A DNA stretch of 64,000 bases from Coturnix japonica (GCF_001577835.2 NC_029529.1:10861380-10925379); one strand, 5' to 3'; positions 24,698 through 36,150 are shown, numbered from the stretch's first letter. Notes: generated by a model from the sequence alone, not told the origin. Program-made: numbers and translations.

Positions 24698-27300
24698 TCA
24701 GCGGGCCTTCAGCGTCACCTCCACTGGGAAATGGTCACTGATGGCCAAAGCCTGAGTGCAGGGAAAGCAGAGGGGTGGCTTTGCTTTCCCGGAGCTGATC
24801 TCTTTGCTGCATACAGCTGAGGCTCAAAGGTTCTGCTCCAGCCCCAAATGCAGACCAGACCCCAAATGTTGCTTTGCAGTGGTGCACAGGTGGCAGCAGG
24901 GCCACCCTTGGGTGCCTGTGCATATCCACAGAGGCTTTGTGGATTGGATTAATGTAGCACCAGCTGAAACCCTCAGCCCCCCAGCAGACCCCTGCCAGCA
25001 CCCAGCCCCTGCCCCCTCACTCACATCCTTGTTCTGGATACGCAAATTCTCCTGGAAATTGTTGATGGTCGCATACTCAACCGCTTGGCGCAGTGCGGAG
25101 CCACAAGCAACGATGCTGGCAGGGCAATGGTGGGGGTCAGCACCCGCTGCATCCCCCACTGCAGCCCCTGTCCCCACTGCTGTGCCACCCACCGGTCGTA
25201 GGCGCAGTCGGTGCTGGTGACGGTGGTGTCGGCGCTGTCGGGGATGAGCCACTCGCAGGCGCTCAGGGTGCGCAGGCGGATGGAGGGCCACTGCCCGGCG
25301 GTCACGTAGGAGCAGTCAGCATTGAAGTCACCCATGAAGAGCACGTTCTGCAGGGCAGCACTGCGCTGAGCCTGGCTTATGGCTCTGGTGCCCACAGCAG
25401 GGCTGCACTTGGGTCCAGTGCCCACCACTGAGCTCTGATCTTGGGTTGCCCCAAGAGTCAGTGGGGTTCTGTGGCCATATAGCTGGCGTGGGCTGCCCTC
25501 TAGAGCCTTTCAGCCACGTCTATAGGCTAGGAAAAGATATTACAGGCCAGCAACGTCTCCCTAAACTCATACAGAGCATCTTCGTGCCAGAGAGGGCATT
25601 GGAGCCAGCCAGCAGCTCTATGACATCTCTGTGCCCCCACACCGTGGGGTGGCACCCACTCTGACAGGCACACAAGGTCTTCCATGGGATACATCTATCT
25701 ATGGATGGCTGCTGGGATGTGCCACAGCCCACCTGAGTCCCCAGGAGGGAGTGGGGAAATCTCAGTGCCACTTACATTGGTCTCCCACTTGTTAATTACA
25801 TCTGTGTAGACGTCAGCGAGTGCGTCGATCTCAGCTGGAGCACTGCTGGGCTCTGCGTGCAGGGGCACGATGACAAACTCATCCAACTCTGACAAGGACA
25901 GAGCCATCAGCCTGCAGGCATGGAGCCAGGGCAGCCTCAGGGCTCTGCTGCTCTCCCTTTTCCCCAAGCTCTCATGATGGGAGCTGGGAGGTGACAGGAG
26001 GAGATGGGAGATGGGACATGGTGGGAAAACCCTGGGGCACCTGAAGGTAGGAGAAGTCCCTGCAGCAATGAGTGACCACAATGGGGACCCTATAATGGGT
26101 TCAGGCAGCCCCAGAGGCTGGCAGTGGGACTGATGGGGCTGGGGGCAGCAGTGCCGGTGGGAACAGTGACACAGCTGCCATGCATCATCTCTGCTCACGT
26201 GTGGTGGGAGAGGAGAACTTCACAATGAAGGGCTCCCTGCTGAAGATGTCCGTCCCACAGGGCTCACAGCCATCATCATAGTAGTAGCTTTCCAGCACAG
26301 AGACGACGTCCGACCTGAGGAAGGGGAGTGGGAAGGTGCAGTTCCCTCCAGGAGGGCACAGCAGTTGGCAGGGGGACACTGGTGGCATCCCTTACCTATA
26401 GATAAAGACGTACTGCTCCTTGTAGCTGTTCCGACCCAGGGGGATGCTGCTCAAAAAGCTGTAGGGGTACAATGATGCGCTGGGAGGAAGATGAGGAGAC
26501 AGTGAGGGAGGATCTCTCTGGCCAAGTTGGAGGTGTTGGGGTGAAGCAAGATGCTGCCCAGGCTCTACCCTAGCACACATTTGCTGGCACCTGGCACCCA
26601 GTGCCATCAGGGTCACCTGTTGAGCTGGGCCATCAGCTTCTTTACGGAGCTCAGGTCAGCATCCCGCACCTCCTGTACCAAGGTGATGTCGTACTGCGCC
26701 AGGATCTGCAGGGACAAGCTGGGAGCTGCTCACCCATGGCTGGGAGCTGCTCATGGGGTCACCTGTGGAGCCCTGGGAAGGATCCCTCCAACTTGGAGGC
26801 CCATATAGGGATACAGGGGCCTCCAACATCATCTCTCCAGCATCCATCTTGCCATTAGCATATTAGGCACAAGCTGCTCTCAGGTGCCTGGTTGGCATTG
26901 AGCAGTTCCTGCCCTTAGGTCAGTGAGAATGGAGGCAACCTGGGCTGGAGATGGGGTGAGGGGGACAGCGGGTGGGAGACTAGGTGGAGACATGGAAAAT
27001 GCACAGATAGAGGCACAGATGGATGGAGGCATGAAGGTAGGCACACACATGAATGGACAACCATCTCCAGAAAGCCAATGCCTGGCTGCCCCAAGCCAGC
27101 TACATCCCAGGGGCAGAGCACAGCCAGTGCTGCTTCTCTCCCCCAGCACTCACAGAGACAATGAAGTCTGCAATCGTCTGGTTGGACATCTTGCCGTCTC
27201 CAAACGTCCTGATGTTGAAGGCACTGATCCTCAGCGTGGAAGCCACATGCAGCAGCATCGCTGCAGCCAGAAGCTCCAGCACCAGCTTACGAGCTGCCAT
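24698..27300 (-). CDS. DNASE1: DNASE1, deoxyribonuclease I
   Basis: Eight coding exons: 27300-27154, 26705-26617, 26479-26396, 26314-26199, 25888-25776, 25347-25193, 25115-25025, 24751-24698. They join to 282 residues, the usual DNase I length. The start at 27300 is chosen because the base before the ATG directly follows an AG acceptor (TGTGTGCAG/G), so the in-frame ATG at 27309 is intronic. A signal peptide of about 21 residues precedes [14 protein letters not shown]. Catalytic and metal-binding positions are intact: E61, E100, H156 (VPLHAEP), D190 (MGDFNADC), D234 (CAYDR), H272 (SDHFP). Disulfide candidates are C123/C126 (GCEPCG) and C195/C231. An N-glycosylation sequon NQT sits at residue 40, as in mammals. 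It is a secreted Ca/Mg-dependent endonuclease that degrades extracellular DNA. The adjacent DNASE1L2 is its paralogue. Confidence 0.96.
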
Positions 27301-27309
27301 CCTGCACAC

Positions 27310-28442
27310 AGAGGGGCAGAAATGGTCTGCAAAACAGAGGGATGAGTCCTTGTCCCTGCTTCATATGCGGCCCCATCCTGCTGTTCCAGTGCTGCCCATC
27401 CTCCTGCAGGCAGCCCGGACCTCCCGCAGAGCCTGAGCTGATAACTCTGGCACAGGAGCAAATGCCATTCGAAGTGACTCAGAGCAGCTGCTCCTTCACT
27501 CACGGACATCTCTGTGGGCTTGGTGACAAGTGCTGTGGGAGCAGGAGCTGCTGGCCCAGCTGGAGCCCTCCCTGGCCCTGAGCACAGGCACAGAGCAGAG
27601 TTTATCTGGGCATTTTATGTGCTGGAGGGACCTCCGATAGAGCTGTGGGTCACAGAGAGCCCTGTGCTGTGCTACAGACCTTTAGGTCACTGAGCTGTGC
27701 ACAGACACAGTAGCTGTCACACAGGTGATCATGGGCTTTATGTGCTCTCTGTAACCCACTTGGACATCTCCATTTGTGCCTCTCCCATTGCTCCTCAGGT
27801 CTGCACCAGGTATCCAAAAGACCCTATGGCAGCTGTGCTGGAGCAGAGTGAGGGATGTTTACCTCCAGCACCCCTGCATGGCAGCAGCATCCTTCACTGG
27901 GGTGGGCAAGGGCCCCCTGCACCCTGACATCTCTCTGCAACTGGGGCTACCATGTCACCCCCTCTGCTCCTGCCCTGTCTGCACCTGGGAGAGCACTGTA
28001 GGACCCTGCTCCAAGGCTGCGCAGTGGCCTCTATCCACAGTTAAGGAGTTTAGGGTAATGTTTCACCATGTCCTTCCAACATGATCAGATCTGAACTGCA
28101 GCCAAGCTTGTGTGCCCTGAGCACCTGGAGCAGCAATGGGATCTGCTGGTAGGAATGGGAAATAACCCCAGCTTTGAGGACCCCCCAGGCTTGTTTTTGT
28201 GTCTGGGGCAGCCAGTCCGATAAAAGCACCAAGTTTTCCCCTTTTTCCCTCCTTTCTACAATGGCAAATGTTGAAGTTTCTAAATCTACAAGTCCTGGTA
28301 ATGCTAGGACTTGTACTAGGACTAGGACTTGTACTAGGACTAGGACACATAGGAATGCCCCAACTCCTTCTCCCTGAGGCACGCGTGGTGCACACAGATG
28401 CTCAAGTGATGCCCGTGAGCCTTTGCACAGAGCAAAACTCAC
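27310..28442 (-). other. DNASE1 first intron (5' UTR intron)
   Basis: Lies between the probable untranslated exon and the coding start. No coding exon was recognised. A small tandem repeat sits at 28298-28346. Confidence 0.5.
28298..28346. repeat. Short tandem repeat GGACTTGTACTAGGACTA
   Basis: Two and a half copies of an 18-base unit, itself made of CTAGGA hexamers, in the DNASE1 first intron. Confidence 0.75.
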
Positions 28443-28550
28443 CTGAGCTGCAATAAATGGCTTTGCAGAGAGATCCTCAGCAGGGTGATGCACCTGTGGA
28501 GCCGTCCCCTGGTTGCTGGAAGGGGAAGGAGGAGCGACACCTGTATATAT
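28443..28550 (-). promoter_or_regulatory. DNASE1 TATA promoter and noncoding exon 1
   Basis: The minus strand carries CCCCATATATACAG, a good TATA box (about 28550-28544). Roughly 100 bases downstream is a strong donor, CTCAG/GTGAGTT (exon end 28443). The start site is expected near 28515. No CpG island is present, unlike the neighbouring housekeeping genes, which fits tissue-restricted expression. Confidence 0.6.
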
Positions 28551-28963
28551 GGGGAGGGCAGTGCTGGCTTTGCCAGCAGCCCAACCAACAAGAGTGCGAG
28601 GCCTCGGGCTCCATATGGCATTTTTCAATGGAAACAAAGGTCTGTTGAGTGAAACAAATAAATAAATAGCTCTTTCAATCAATGCCAACAGGGAAGGAAA
28701 CACTGAGAGCGGAGACGGTGACCTCTTGATTGATGTCCCCAAGCTGCAATACACCCCAGGTGGACAACGTGGGGCTTGTGTGTGGGAAAATGACCACTTG
28801 AAGCCTGCTGGTTTGGAAGGGGGGGGTTGTTTTAATGCCATTTATTGGGCTGGAATGTACCTTAGTGGTTTCAACCTTGTGCCCTGTGCTGTGGGATGGG
28901 GCATCATGCACTCAGGCTTCTGCCATGGGTCCCTGCCCCCAGAGGCCACGGGGGGGGCCTCGG

Positions 28964-29239
28964 GGACAGGGACCCATGGCCAAAATAGTGATTGACAGGG
29001 ACCCGTGGCCAAAATAATGATTGATTATTATATCAATCACAGTGTCCAAACTGTGATTGACACTCGCCACCCACTGCATGAAGGTGCAACGCGCAGCCCC
29101 ACCAACAGAGGGCGCTGCAGAGCGTAGCGAAACGCTTTCGATCTCTTTTGGACTATCCGAGCATCCGTAGCGCTTTCCGGTTGTAGGCCTGCGCGTTGTA
29201 GACTAGGCCGCACCGGGTCGGGAGAACGGAGAGAGAACC
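28964..29239 (+). promoter_or_regulatory. INTS15 promoter region
   Basis: TATA-less and increasingly CpG-rich toward the ATG at 29240. It contains TGATTGACAG (28989-28998, the PBX-MEIS/PREP composite decamer), a CTCF-like CCAACAGAGGGCGCTGCAG (29102-29120) and an ETS-like CTTTCCGGTTG near 29172. A 27-base tandem duplication around GACAGGGACCCRTGGCC spans 28966-29027. Distance to the DNASE1 TATA is about 400-450 bases, divergent. Confidence 0.55.
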
Positions 29240-32200
29240 ATGAGTGACATCCGGCACTCGTTGCTCCGACGGGACGCGTTGAGCGCCGCTAAAGAGGTGT
29301 TATATCACCTCGATATCTATTTCAGCAGCCAGCTGCAGAACGCTCCGTTGCCCCTGGTGGATAAAGGCCCGGCTGAGCTGCTGGAGGAGTTTCTATTCCA
29401 GGTCCCCAAGGAGCGAGGCGCTCCGCCCAAGGTGCGGCCTTACCCCATAGGCTTGTGTGGGCCCCTATATGGACCCACATGTGCCCCTATGTGGGCCTTG
29501 TGTGCCCCTATGTGCCCCTATGTGCCCCTATGTGCCCCTATATACAACCATGGGGTGTTGGGTGCCCCTATGTGCCCCTATGTGCCCCTATGTGGGGCCT
29601 TGTTGCCCCTGTGTGAGCCATGTGGGCCTAGTGTGCCCCTATGAGGGCCTTGTGTTCCCCTATGTGCCCCTTTGTGGGCCTTGTGTGGTCCTATGTGGGC
29701 CTTGTGTGGTCCTACTTGAGTCTTGTGTGCCCCTAAGTGGGCCTAGTGTGCCTCTATGTGAGTCCTTGTGTGCCCCTGTGTGGGCCTATTGTGCCCCTAT
29801 GTGGGCCTCGTGTGCCCCTATGTGGGCCTAGTGTGCCCCTATGTGAGTCCTTGTGTGCCCCTATGTGGGCCTTGTGTGCCCCTATGTGGGTCTTGTGTGC
29901 CCCTTCGTGGGCCTAGTGTGGTCCTACGTGGGTCTTGTGTGCCCCTGTGTGGGCCTTGTGTGGGTCCCTTTGTGGGCCTAGTGTGCCCCAGTGTGGGCCT
30001 TGTGTTCCCCTATGTGGGATGTGTGTGCCCCTATGTCAGGCTTTGCAGTACCAGAGGGGCTGCAGGGTTTGATGAGGTGCTGGCAAACATCACCAACCAG
30101 CCCTTGTTTCTTATGAGTCCCCCACAGTGATTCTCAGTTTTGCTTCTGTTTTGTTCCAGAGGTTGAATTCGCTTCAGGAACTTCAGCTCCTTGAGATCAT
30201 GTGCAATTATTTCCAAGAACAAACCAAGGATTCAGTTCGGCAGATCATTTTCTCGTCGCTCTTCAGCCCTCAAGGGAACAAAGCGGATGACAACAGGATG
30301 GCTTTACTGGGAAAGCTGGTTTCCATGGCTGTGGCTGTGTGCAGAGTCCCTGTGCTGGAGTGTGCTGCCTTCTGGCTGCAGGTGTGATTTCTGGGTGAAC
30401 AAATGAGTGTGGGAAGGAGCAAGGGGCTGTGTTTGGTTGATGGCAGCTGCTTGCAGACAACTCCTATGGTAGTTTTAACTGATGTAACAGCCGCCTGTTG
30501 CAGCTTTCATCACACATCTCTGTGCTCACATAGAATCACAGCATGGCCTGGGTAGAAAAGAACCACAACACTCACCCAGTTCCAACCCCCTGCTATGTGC
30601 AGGGTCACCAACCAGCAGCCCAGGCTGCCCAGAGCCACATCCAGCCTGGCCTTGAATGTCTGCAGGGATGGGGCATCCACAGCCTCCTTGGGAAACCTGT
30701 TCCAGTGCATCACCATCCTCTGTGCTCACATCCATCCTTTGCTCCAACACAGGGCAGAACTTTTGCTAATCTATGTACAGAGTTCCATCTGTTGAACTTT
30801 GATACAGGAGGGAATGTATCCTGGGTAGCAGAAGAGTCTGCAGGTTATTTTAAAGAACACAGCTCTTAAGTAATGTGAGGGCTGCAGAGAACTTTTCCAT
30901 GTTAAGATTTTACTCCTCTCTGTGAATGGGTCGTTCATACACAGAGATGTTTATGCACTTTGATTTTGGGCAAGTGGAAACACAGATGTTGAAGCAGCAA
31001 AGCATCTGGATGAAGTGAGCAGGGAGTGTCTGAGCAGAGTGAACTGAAAACCAGCTCTGTAGAACTTTCTGTGTTTTGTTTTAAACTCCTTTTCATGCTG
31101 TGCTGCCTTCCATCCCTGCAGCGAACTCCTGCGGTGTTCTGCGTGAGATTAGCCCGAGCCTTGGTTGATGACTACTGCAATTTGGTGCCAGGATCCATCC
31201 AAACTCTGAAGCAGATATTCAGTGCCAGTCCTCGCTTCTGCTGCCAGTTCATTACAGCCGTCACAGCTCTCTATGACCTCTCCTCAGGTAAATGTTTCCA
31301 AAGCAAGAGGTATGGTGTAAAGAAATGCAGACTAACAGTTGTAAATGTTAACTGCAGAAATTCTTAACATGCTTGTAACAATGGAACTGTTGCTGGCAGC
31401 AGTTCAGGCTGTGACCTCAACTATTGCTGGGGTGAGGAAAAAAGTAAGGAGTAACTGAAGGGAGAGTCTGTAACAGAGAAGCAGACAGGTAACGTCTGAT
31501 AGTGGGTAAAGAACAAAGGGGCCTTCTAGATGGAGTAGCATTAGGAATGAAGGAACATCTACTTGGGCTGGGCAGTTTTTCTTCCCTGCTGTGTCTGCTA
31601 GCCAGCAGACAGACTGGAGTCTGTTTGTCAGTCAAATTCCTTCTAAAAAGAGATAAAATTCAAATTCAGAATATTCACAAGCTGGAGATGGATTTTGCTT
31701 AAGCAGTGATACAAAATGCAATTAATAGTGCACCTCCTGTGTGTGTCTCCACTGTCTTCTGAGGACAAGATTTGGTTACACAAACAGCAGCATGCCTGGA
31801 AAGAAAATAACAACATAAAAAGCTTTGCTGTGGAAAGGGTTAAATCTTGCTGTGGTGCCTTCAGAACAAAAGCTGAAGTTAACAGGAGTGTGGTTGTGTC
31901 ATGCTGTCCTGTCATGCTCACTGTGCATTGTCTTTCCTGTCTTCCCTGCCTTCAGATGACCTCATCCCTCCCTCAGATCTGCTTGAGTTGATTGTTTCCT
32001 GGATCTTCGAAGACCCCCGCTTGATCCTCATCACCTTTCTGAACACTCCTATTGCAGCCAACCTGCCAATAGGGTTTTTAGAGCTCACCCCACTGACGGG
32101 GCTGATCCGTTGGTGTGTGAAGGCCCCCTTGGCTTATAAAAGGAAGAAGAAAGCCTCTCTCGCCAATGGACACCCCACCAGCAAGATTGCCAAGGACTCG

Positions 32201-34310
32201 ACTGAAGGAGATGATGGAGATTGCCATCAACTGTATTCAAAACTGCATCTAAGTGTCCTGCAGGTTCTTATGATGCTTCAGGGACACTTAACAGAGAAGA
32301 ACCTTTATGGGCGCCTGGGGCTAATACCCTTTGATCACGTGGTTCCACTTGTGGAGGAAATTAACAGGCTGTCTGATGAACTCAATCCTCTCAATGCATC
32401 CAAAGAGATTGAACTGGCTCTCGACAGACTGGCTCAGGCTTTGCAGGTGGCCATGGCATCAGGAGCGCTCCTCTGCACCCGAGGTAAGTGGTCAGTGGGG
32501 CTGCCAAAGAACCTGGCCTTGGATTCTTTTCCTCCAGTGTGGGGATGTCATGAAAGGTACATGATCTACATGATCTTATCCCACTGAGGCTCTTTGTTTG
32601 GGTCTTGATCCCCCTCTGAACTCTCCCTGCTTTGAAAAACAATTCTGGGGCCAGCTTTTGAGAGTGGAGGGCAGATGTGTCATGTGAAACCACAGCACAG
32701 TTGGCACACTAAAAGGAGCAGCATAAACCCAATCTGAAATCCTAAGTTGATGAGAAGCCGTGCAGTGCTGACGAGCATGAATGTCAGTCAAAGGTTGCTC
32801 CTTCACCAGGGGGATGAGGCACAGTATTGGCTCTGTGTCTGTGAATGTGCAGCTTGCTTTAGCTGAGGGCGTGGGCAGAGCTTGATCCTGGCTGTATAAT
32901 TGCTTTCCAGGAAAGCTGTGCACTTCCCCATGGCAGTCTGGGGCCAGGGATTACTTGTAGCTAGTTAAAAAGCTCTCTTTAACTGTTCTTCAATTTGTCT
33001 TCTCTGAATTGCTGGAGGAGAGACTGTGAAGTAGATTGCCATGAGGTTCATGTGTTAAACAAGGGACGAGAAAAGCAAATTAAGACTGCTTGTCTGGAGC
33101 TTCTCTGCCTTCAGTTTTCCTTCAGTGAGACTATTACAGTCCGTGCATTTAAGTTGAAGTTACTGAAGAAGCCTGTTAGTGTGGCTTGTGTCTGTCTTTC
33201 CTGTTTCCAAAACCTGTTCTTTTCCTGTCCTTTGACTCATTGCCTTTGTCATCATAAGCACTGTATTCGTGGAGCAGTCACACCTTGTATTAGCTACCTT
33301 AGTTACTTATTGATAGACCCTTTATTGCTTGACCCTTATTGATATGTACTCTGTTCTCTTTCAGATGACTTGAGAACTGTGTGCTCCAGGCTACCACACA
33401 ACAAGTAAGAGACCTTCCTGTCCCAGTGTCTCAAGTATCTGATACATGTTGAGCTGTTGAGACCTCCTTTATAAGTTTGTACTTGCAGTCTGGAAGCTGC
33501 CCCTTGTTCAGACACAGCTTAGTATCAGCTTAAGGGTGATGGTTATTTTTCCTTGCAAGCTGGGTGCTTGACTCAAGGAGAGTTCTGTGACTCCCACTAT
33601 AGAGATATTTTACCCAACCTGCATTAAACCAAATGAACAGAAGGGAAAACAAAACGACTGTGTGAAACCTGTCCCAAACTTATCCCATTCTCAACTCCCC
33701 TGTGGTTTCACCCAAACTAGAGCTTAACTGTACTTTGTTTCTCACTTCTTACCCTTAGCAAACCTCTGATCTTTTCTTAGTAAGTAGCTGAACATGCTCA
33801 GAGGTGGAATCTCCCCTTGCAAAAGCCTGATGGTGCCCACATTGTGGAAAGCTGCACCTGTTGTTTCCTGTCTTGTTAACCTGTGAGGATTGCAGAAAAA
33901 GGAATGATGCTCAAAGCAGCATTGCTGCCTTCAGAGAAAGTGACAGATATAATTTCTGCTCACAGCAGTGTTTTCTAATAGAACGCTTAAAGCAGAAGGC
34001 GATGTCCACTTGAATGAAGAGCAGTCACAAGGTGAAATTGATCTTGCTTTCACTTAGTTTGCCTTCTCAAAGTAACACAACTGTCTGCTCTTCTCTCTGC
34101 AGCCTGTTGCAGCTGGTGATCTCAGGTCCTGTACAGCAGCCGGCCCACAACGCTCTGCCTCCAGGATTCTACCCTCACATCCACACCCCCCCGCTGGGTT
34201 ACCCTGCACACGCTGCTCACCCAGCCCTCCCTGCTCACCCTGCTCTCCCAGCTCACCCCGTACAAACGTTCATACCAGGAATGACATTCCCCTACAGGCC
34301 CATCCGCTAA
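29240..34310 (+). CDS. INTS15: INTS15 (C7orf26), Integrator complex subunit 15
   Basis: Six exons: 29240-29431, 30160-30381, 31122-31287, 31956-32483, 33365-33404, 34103-34310 (TAA), all in phase, giving 451 residues versus about 449 in human. The protein is a helical, HEAT-like subunit. Recent work places it with INTS10/13/14 in an Integrator arm needed for snRNA 3' processing. MSDIRHSLLRRDALSAAKEV, the LLEIMCNYFQEQTKD block and the C-terminal TFPYRPIR-type end match the family closely. A Lys-rich loop AYKRKKKASLANGH sits mid-protein. The tail has a short tandem repeat, HPALPAHPALPAHP. It lies on 7p22 in human, so its place among 16p13.3 genes is a synteny difference. Exon 5 is only 40 bases long. 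Confidence 0.96.
29440..30045. repeat. Large minisatellite in INTS15 intron 1
   Basis: Around 30 imperfect copies of a 19-21 base unit, TGTGGGCCTTGTGTGCCCCTA, fill most of intron 1, beginning about ten bases after the donor. Open frames of 124, 134 and 120 codons run through it because the unit lacks stop codons. They encode CPYVGLV-type repeats and are not genes. Likely hypervariable in length. Confidence 0.9.
30531..30730 (-). mobile_element. CR1 LINE 3' fragment in INTS15 intron 2
   Basis: Read on the minus strand it gives the CR1 3' region: a GGGAGGCTGTGGATGCCCCATCC-like stretch, a GGCCAGGCTGGATGTGGCTCTG-like stretch, then the terminal GTGATTCTATG. It is 5'-truncated and noncoding, antisense to INTS15. 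Confidence 0.85.
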
Positions 34311-34803
34311 CGAGCTCGGACTGCAGCAGCTCATGGCTCCCCTTTGAGGAAGCCTTGCAGTGAAAAGGGACCATCTCCAGAGCCACGTTTTCCTCTATGT
34401 TGGGAAGCAGGAGAGCTCCACCTCCATGAGAGAAGACAACAGGGGGGAGGACAGCAGTTACTGTGACATGGGCTGAGGATATGAGAGCACCACATGGATG
34501 AAGGGAGGGAGTGGAAGGAGGCAACCAAGAGGAGCCCTATGGAGCACGTGGCCACCTTTTGGACCCATGGTGTTTCATACAGTGCCCAGCACATCCCAGC
34601 AGGGTGTTTCTCATTATCCCCTGTGTATGTGGCACAGTGGGAGCAGCACAGCCCTGCTCTGGGCTATAGGGCCGGATGGGAAGCCATACACATTGAGTCC
34701 ACTCCAGCCCCTCCACCTCTTTGTAAATGTTTGTATCTAGAGCTACAGAACACACTGTATATTTTTGGAACGCAGAGATGTTTGCTTCAGAAGCACAAGG
34801 TAG

Positions 34804-34809
34804 AATAAA
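34804..34809 (+). terminator. INTS15 poly(A) signal AATAAA
   Basis: Canonical AATAAA 494 bases after the INTS15 stop. The 3' UTR (34311 to about 34830) has no other notable feature. Confidence 0.8.
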
Positions 34810-34899
34810 ACATCACTTCCTATTAAAGGAAACCAATTAAGGTGCATTAAATCGTTCTATCCCATTATCCAGCAGTGGCAATGAGGGGGTGGGTGCTTT

Positions 34900-35248
34900 A
34901 TATGGGCGGTGGGGGCTGGGGGCGTGGCCAAATGCATTGGGGGCGTGGCTTCGTTGCTTTGGGGGGCGTGGCCAGCTCATTGGGGGCGTGGCTTCGATAT
35001 CTTCCCCATCTGCGCATGCGTCGCTCGATCTGGTCACATGACTCACGCAGCCAATGGGGTGTCGTGTTGTTGCGCGGTGCCCAAGGAAGGAAGGAAGGCC
35101 TACCCCGTCTCCCCGCCCGCCGGTGTCCGCCGCGGCTCCGTGTCCTCACCAGGCCCCGCCGTTACGGCATGTGCTGAGCGCTCGTACCGCCCCATTCACT
35201 GCTCGCCCGGCACCTGCCGGCACTGCCCGGCACCGCCGCCCCTCCCAG
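34900..35248 (+). promoter_or_regulatory. NAA60 CpG-island promoter and noncoding exon 1
   Basis: Four GGGGGCGTGGC boxes (34919-34992) are followed by a CpG-rich stretch ending in a strong donor, CCCAG/GTGAGCC (exon end 35248). It lies just after the INTS15 poly(A) site and upstream of NAA60, whose first coding exon has an acceptor at 41097. I infer that this is the untranslated NAA60 exon 1. The exact start is unknown. Confidence 0.6.
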
Positions 35249-35360
35249 GTGAGCCGGGGTTGTTGCTGCCGCGGGTCCGTCCCGGTGGCACGACTAGGCC
35301 GCAGCTGTCGGTCGGCTGGGCCCTGTGGGGTGAGGGGGGACGGGGGGGGGCGCCCAGGTA

Positions 35361-35585
35361 GACTGCCCAGGGAGGTTGTGGATGCCCCGTCCTTGGAGGT
35401 GTTCAAGGCCAGGTTGGACGGGGCCATGGGCAACCTGATCTATGGGGTCTCTATGGGGATCTATGGGGTCTCCTGGGCAACCTGATCTAGTAAAGGTGTA
35501 TGTTTGGTGGCCCTGCTAGGCAGGGGATTGGAACTACATGATCCTTGAGGTCCCTTCCAACCTGGGTCATTGTGTGATTCTGTGT
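35361..35585 (+). mobile_element. CR1 LINE 3' end with internal CTATGGGGTCT repeat
   Basis: Contains the CR1 signatures GGATGCCCCGTCCTTGGAGG and GTCCCTTCCAACCTGGGTCA and ends in two TGTGATTC octamers. GGGCAACCTGATCT occurs twice, separated by about three CTATGGGG units, so the element carries an internal expansion. It is the reverse-orientation relative of 13835-13945. Confidence 0.85.
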
Positions 35586-35820
35586 GATTCTGAGGCCTCA
35601 GCGTGGCCTAACGGTGCCTAAAGGGAGCTTAGACATGGGAGAGAGTGGCAGGACAGAGGGGAACGGCTTTAAACTGGAAGAGGAGATTGGGTGGGGGGGA
35701 AATCCTTCACCCTGATGGGGGTGAGGTGCTGGCGCTGCTTTGAGTGCCCCGTCTGCCCGTGGCAGGGTTGGAGCTGGGGGAGCTGTGAGGTCCTTCCAAC
35801 CCAACCATTCTTTGAATGGC
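35586..35820 (+). mobile_element. Second CR1 LINE fragment, same orientation
   Basis: Begins with an ACATGGGAGAGAGTGGCAGG stretch, runs through TCCTTCACCCTGATGGGGGT and ends with GTCCTTCCAACCCAACCATT. It follows the preceding CR1 directly and looks internally shortened. Confidence 0.75.
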
Positions 35821-36069
35821 TGCAGTGAAACCTGTTGGAGTTTTTAAAGGGAAGAGGTGGGTGAACTCTGGCCAAAGCAGCTGCTGGCTGCACGCTGTGG
35901 CTGGGCATGGCTGTGCTACTAGAGAAGGGCATTTCCTGGTTCAGCTGAGGTCGGGCGGTGCTGTGGCTGCACTCACAGCCTGCTCCCTGCTAGACCGGCT
36001 CTAGGTTTACCTAAGGAGGCTCAGCCAGCAGCATGGCAGCTCTGCAGTGTAACCACAGCCTTGCAGCTC

Positions 36070-36150
36070 CATCCTTGGATGGATTGGGGATTGGGGGTTG
36101 GACTCGACGATCTCTAGAGGTCCTTCCAACCCCTACGATTCTGTGATTCC
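36070..36150 (+). mobile_element. CR1 LINE terminal fragment
   Basis: Short tail with GTTGGACTCGACGATCTCTA followed by GGTCCTTCCAACCCCTACGA and a terminal TTCTGTGATTC. Confidence 0.8.

Noticed and set aside
27301-27309. ATG nine bases upstream of the chosen DNASE1 start
   Set aside because: It overlaps the splice acceptor TGTGTGCAG, so it would not be in the mature mRNA.
28050-28841. 263-codon open frame on the minus strand upstream of DNASE1
   Set aside because: It spans the TATA promoter, the untranslated exon and the short repeat, with no recognisable domain.
29457-30130. Overlapping open frames of 120-134 codons with CPYVGLV-like repeats
   Set aside because: They lie wholly in the INTS15 intron 1 minisatellite, in several frames at once. 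The repeat unit simply lacks stops.
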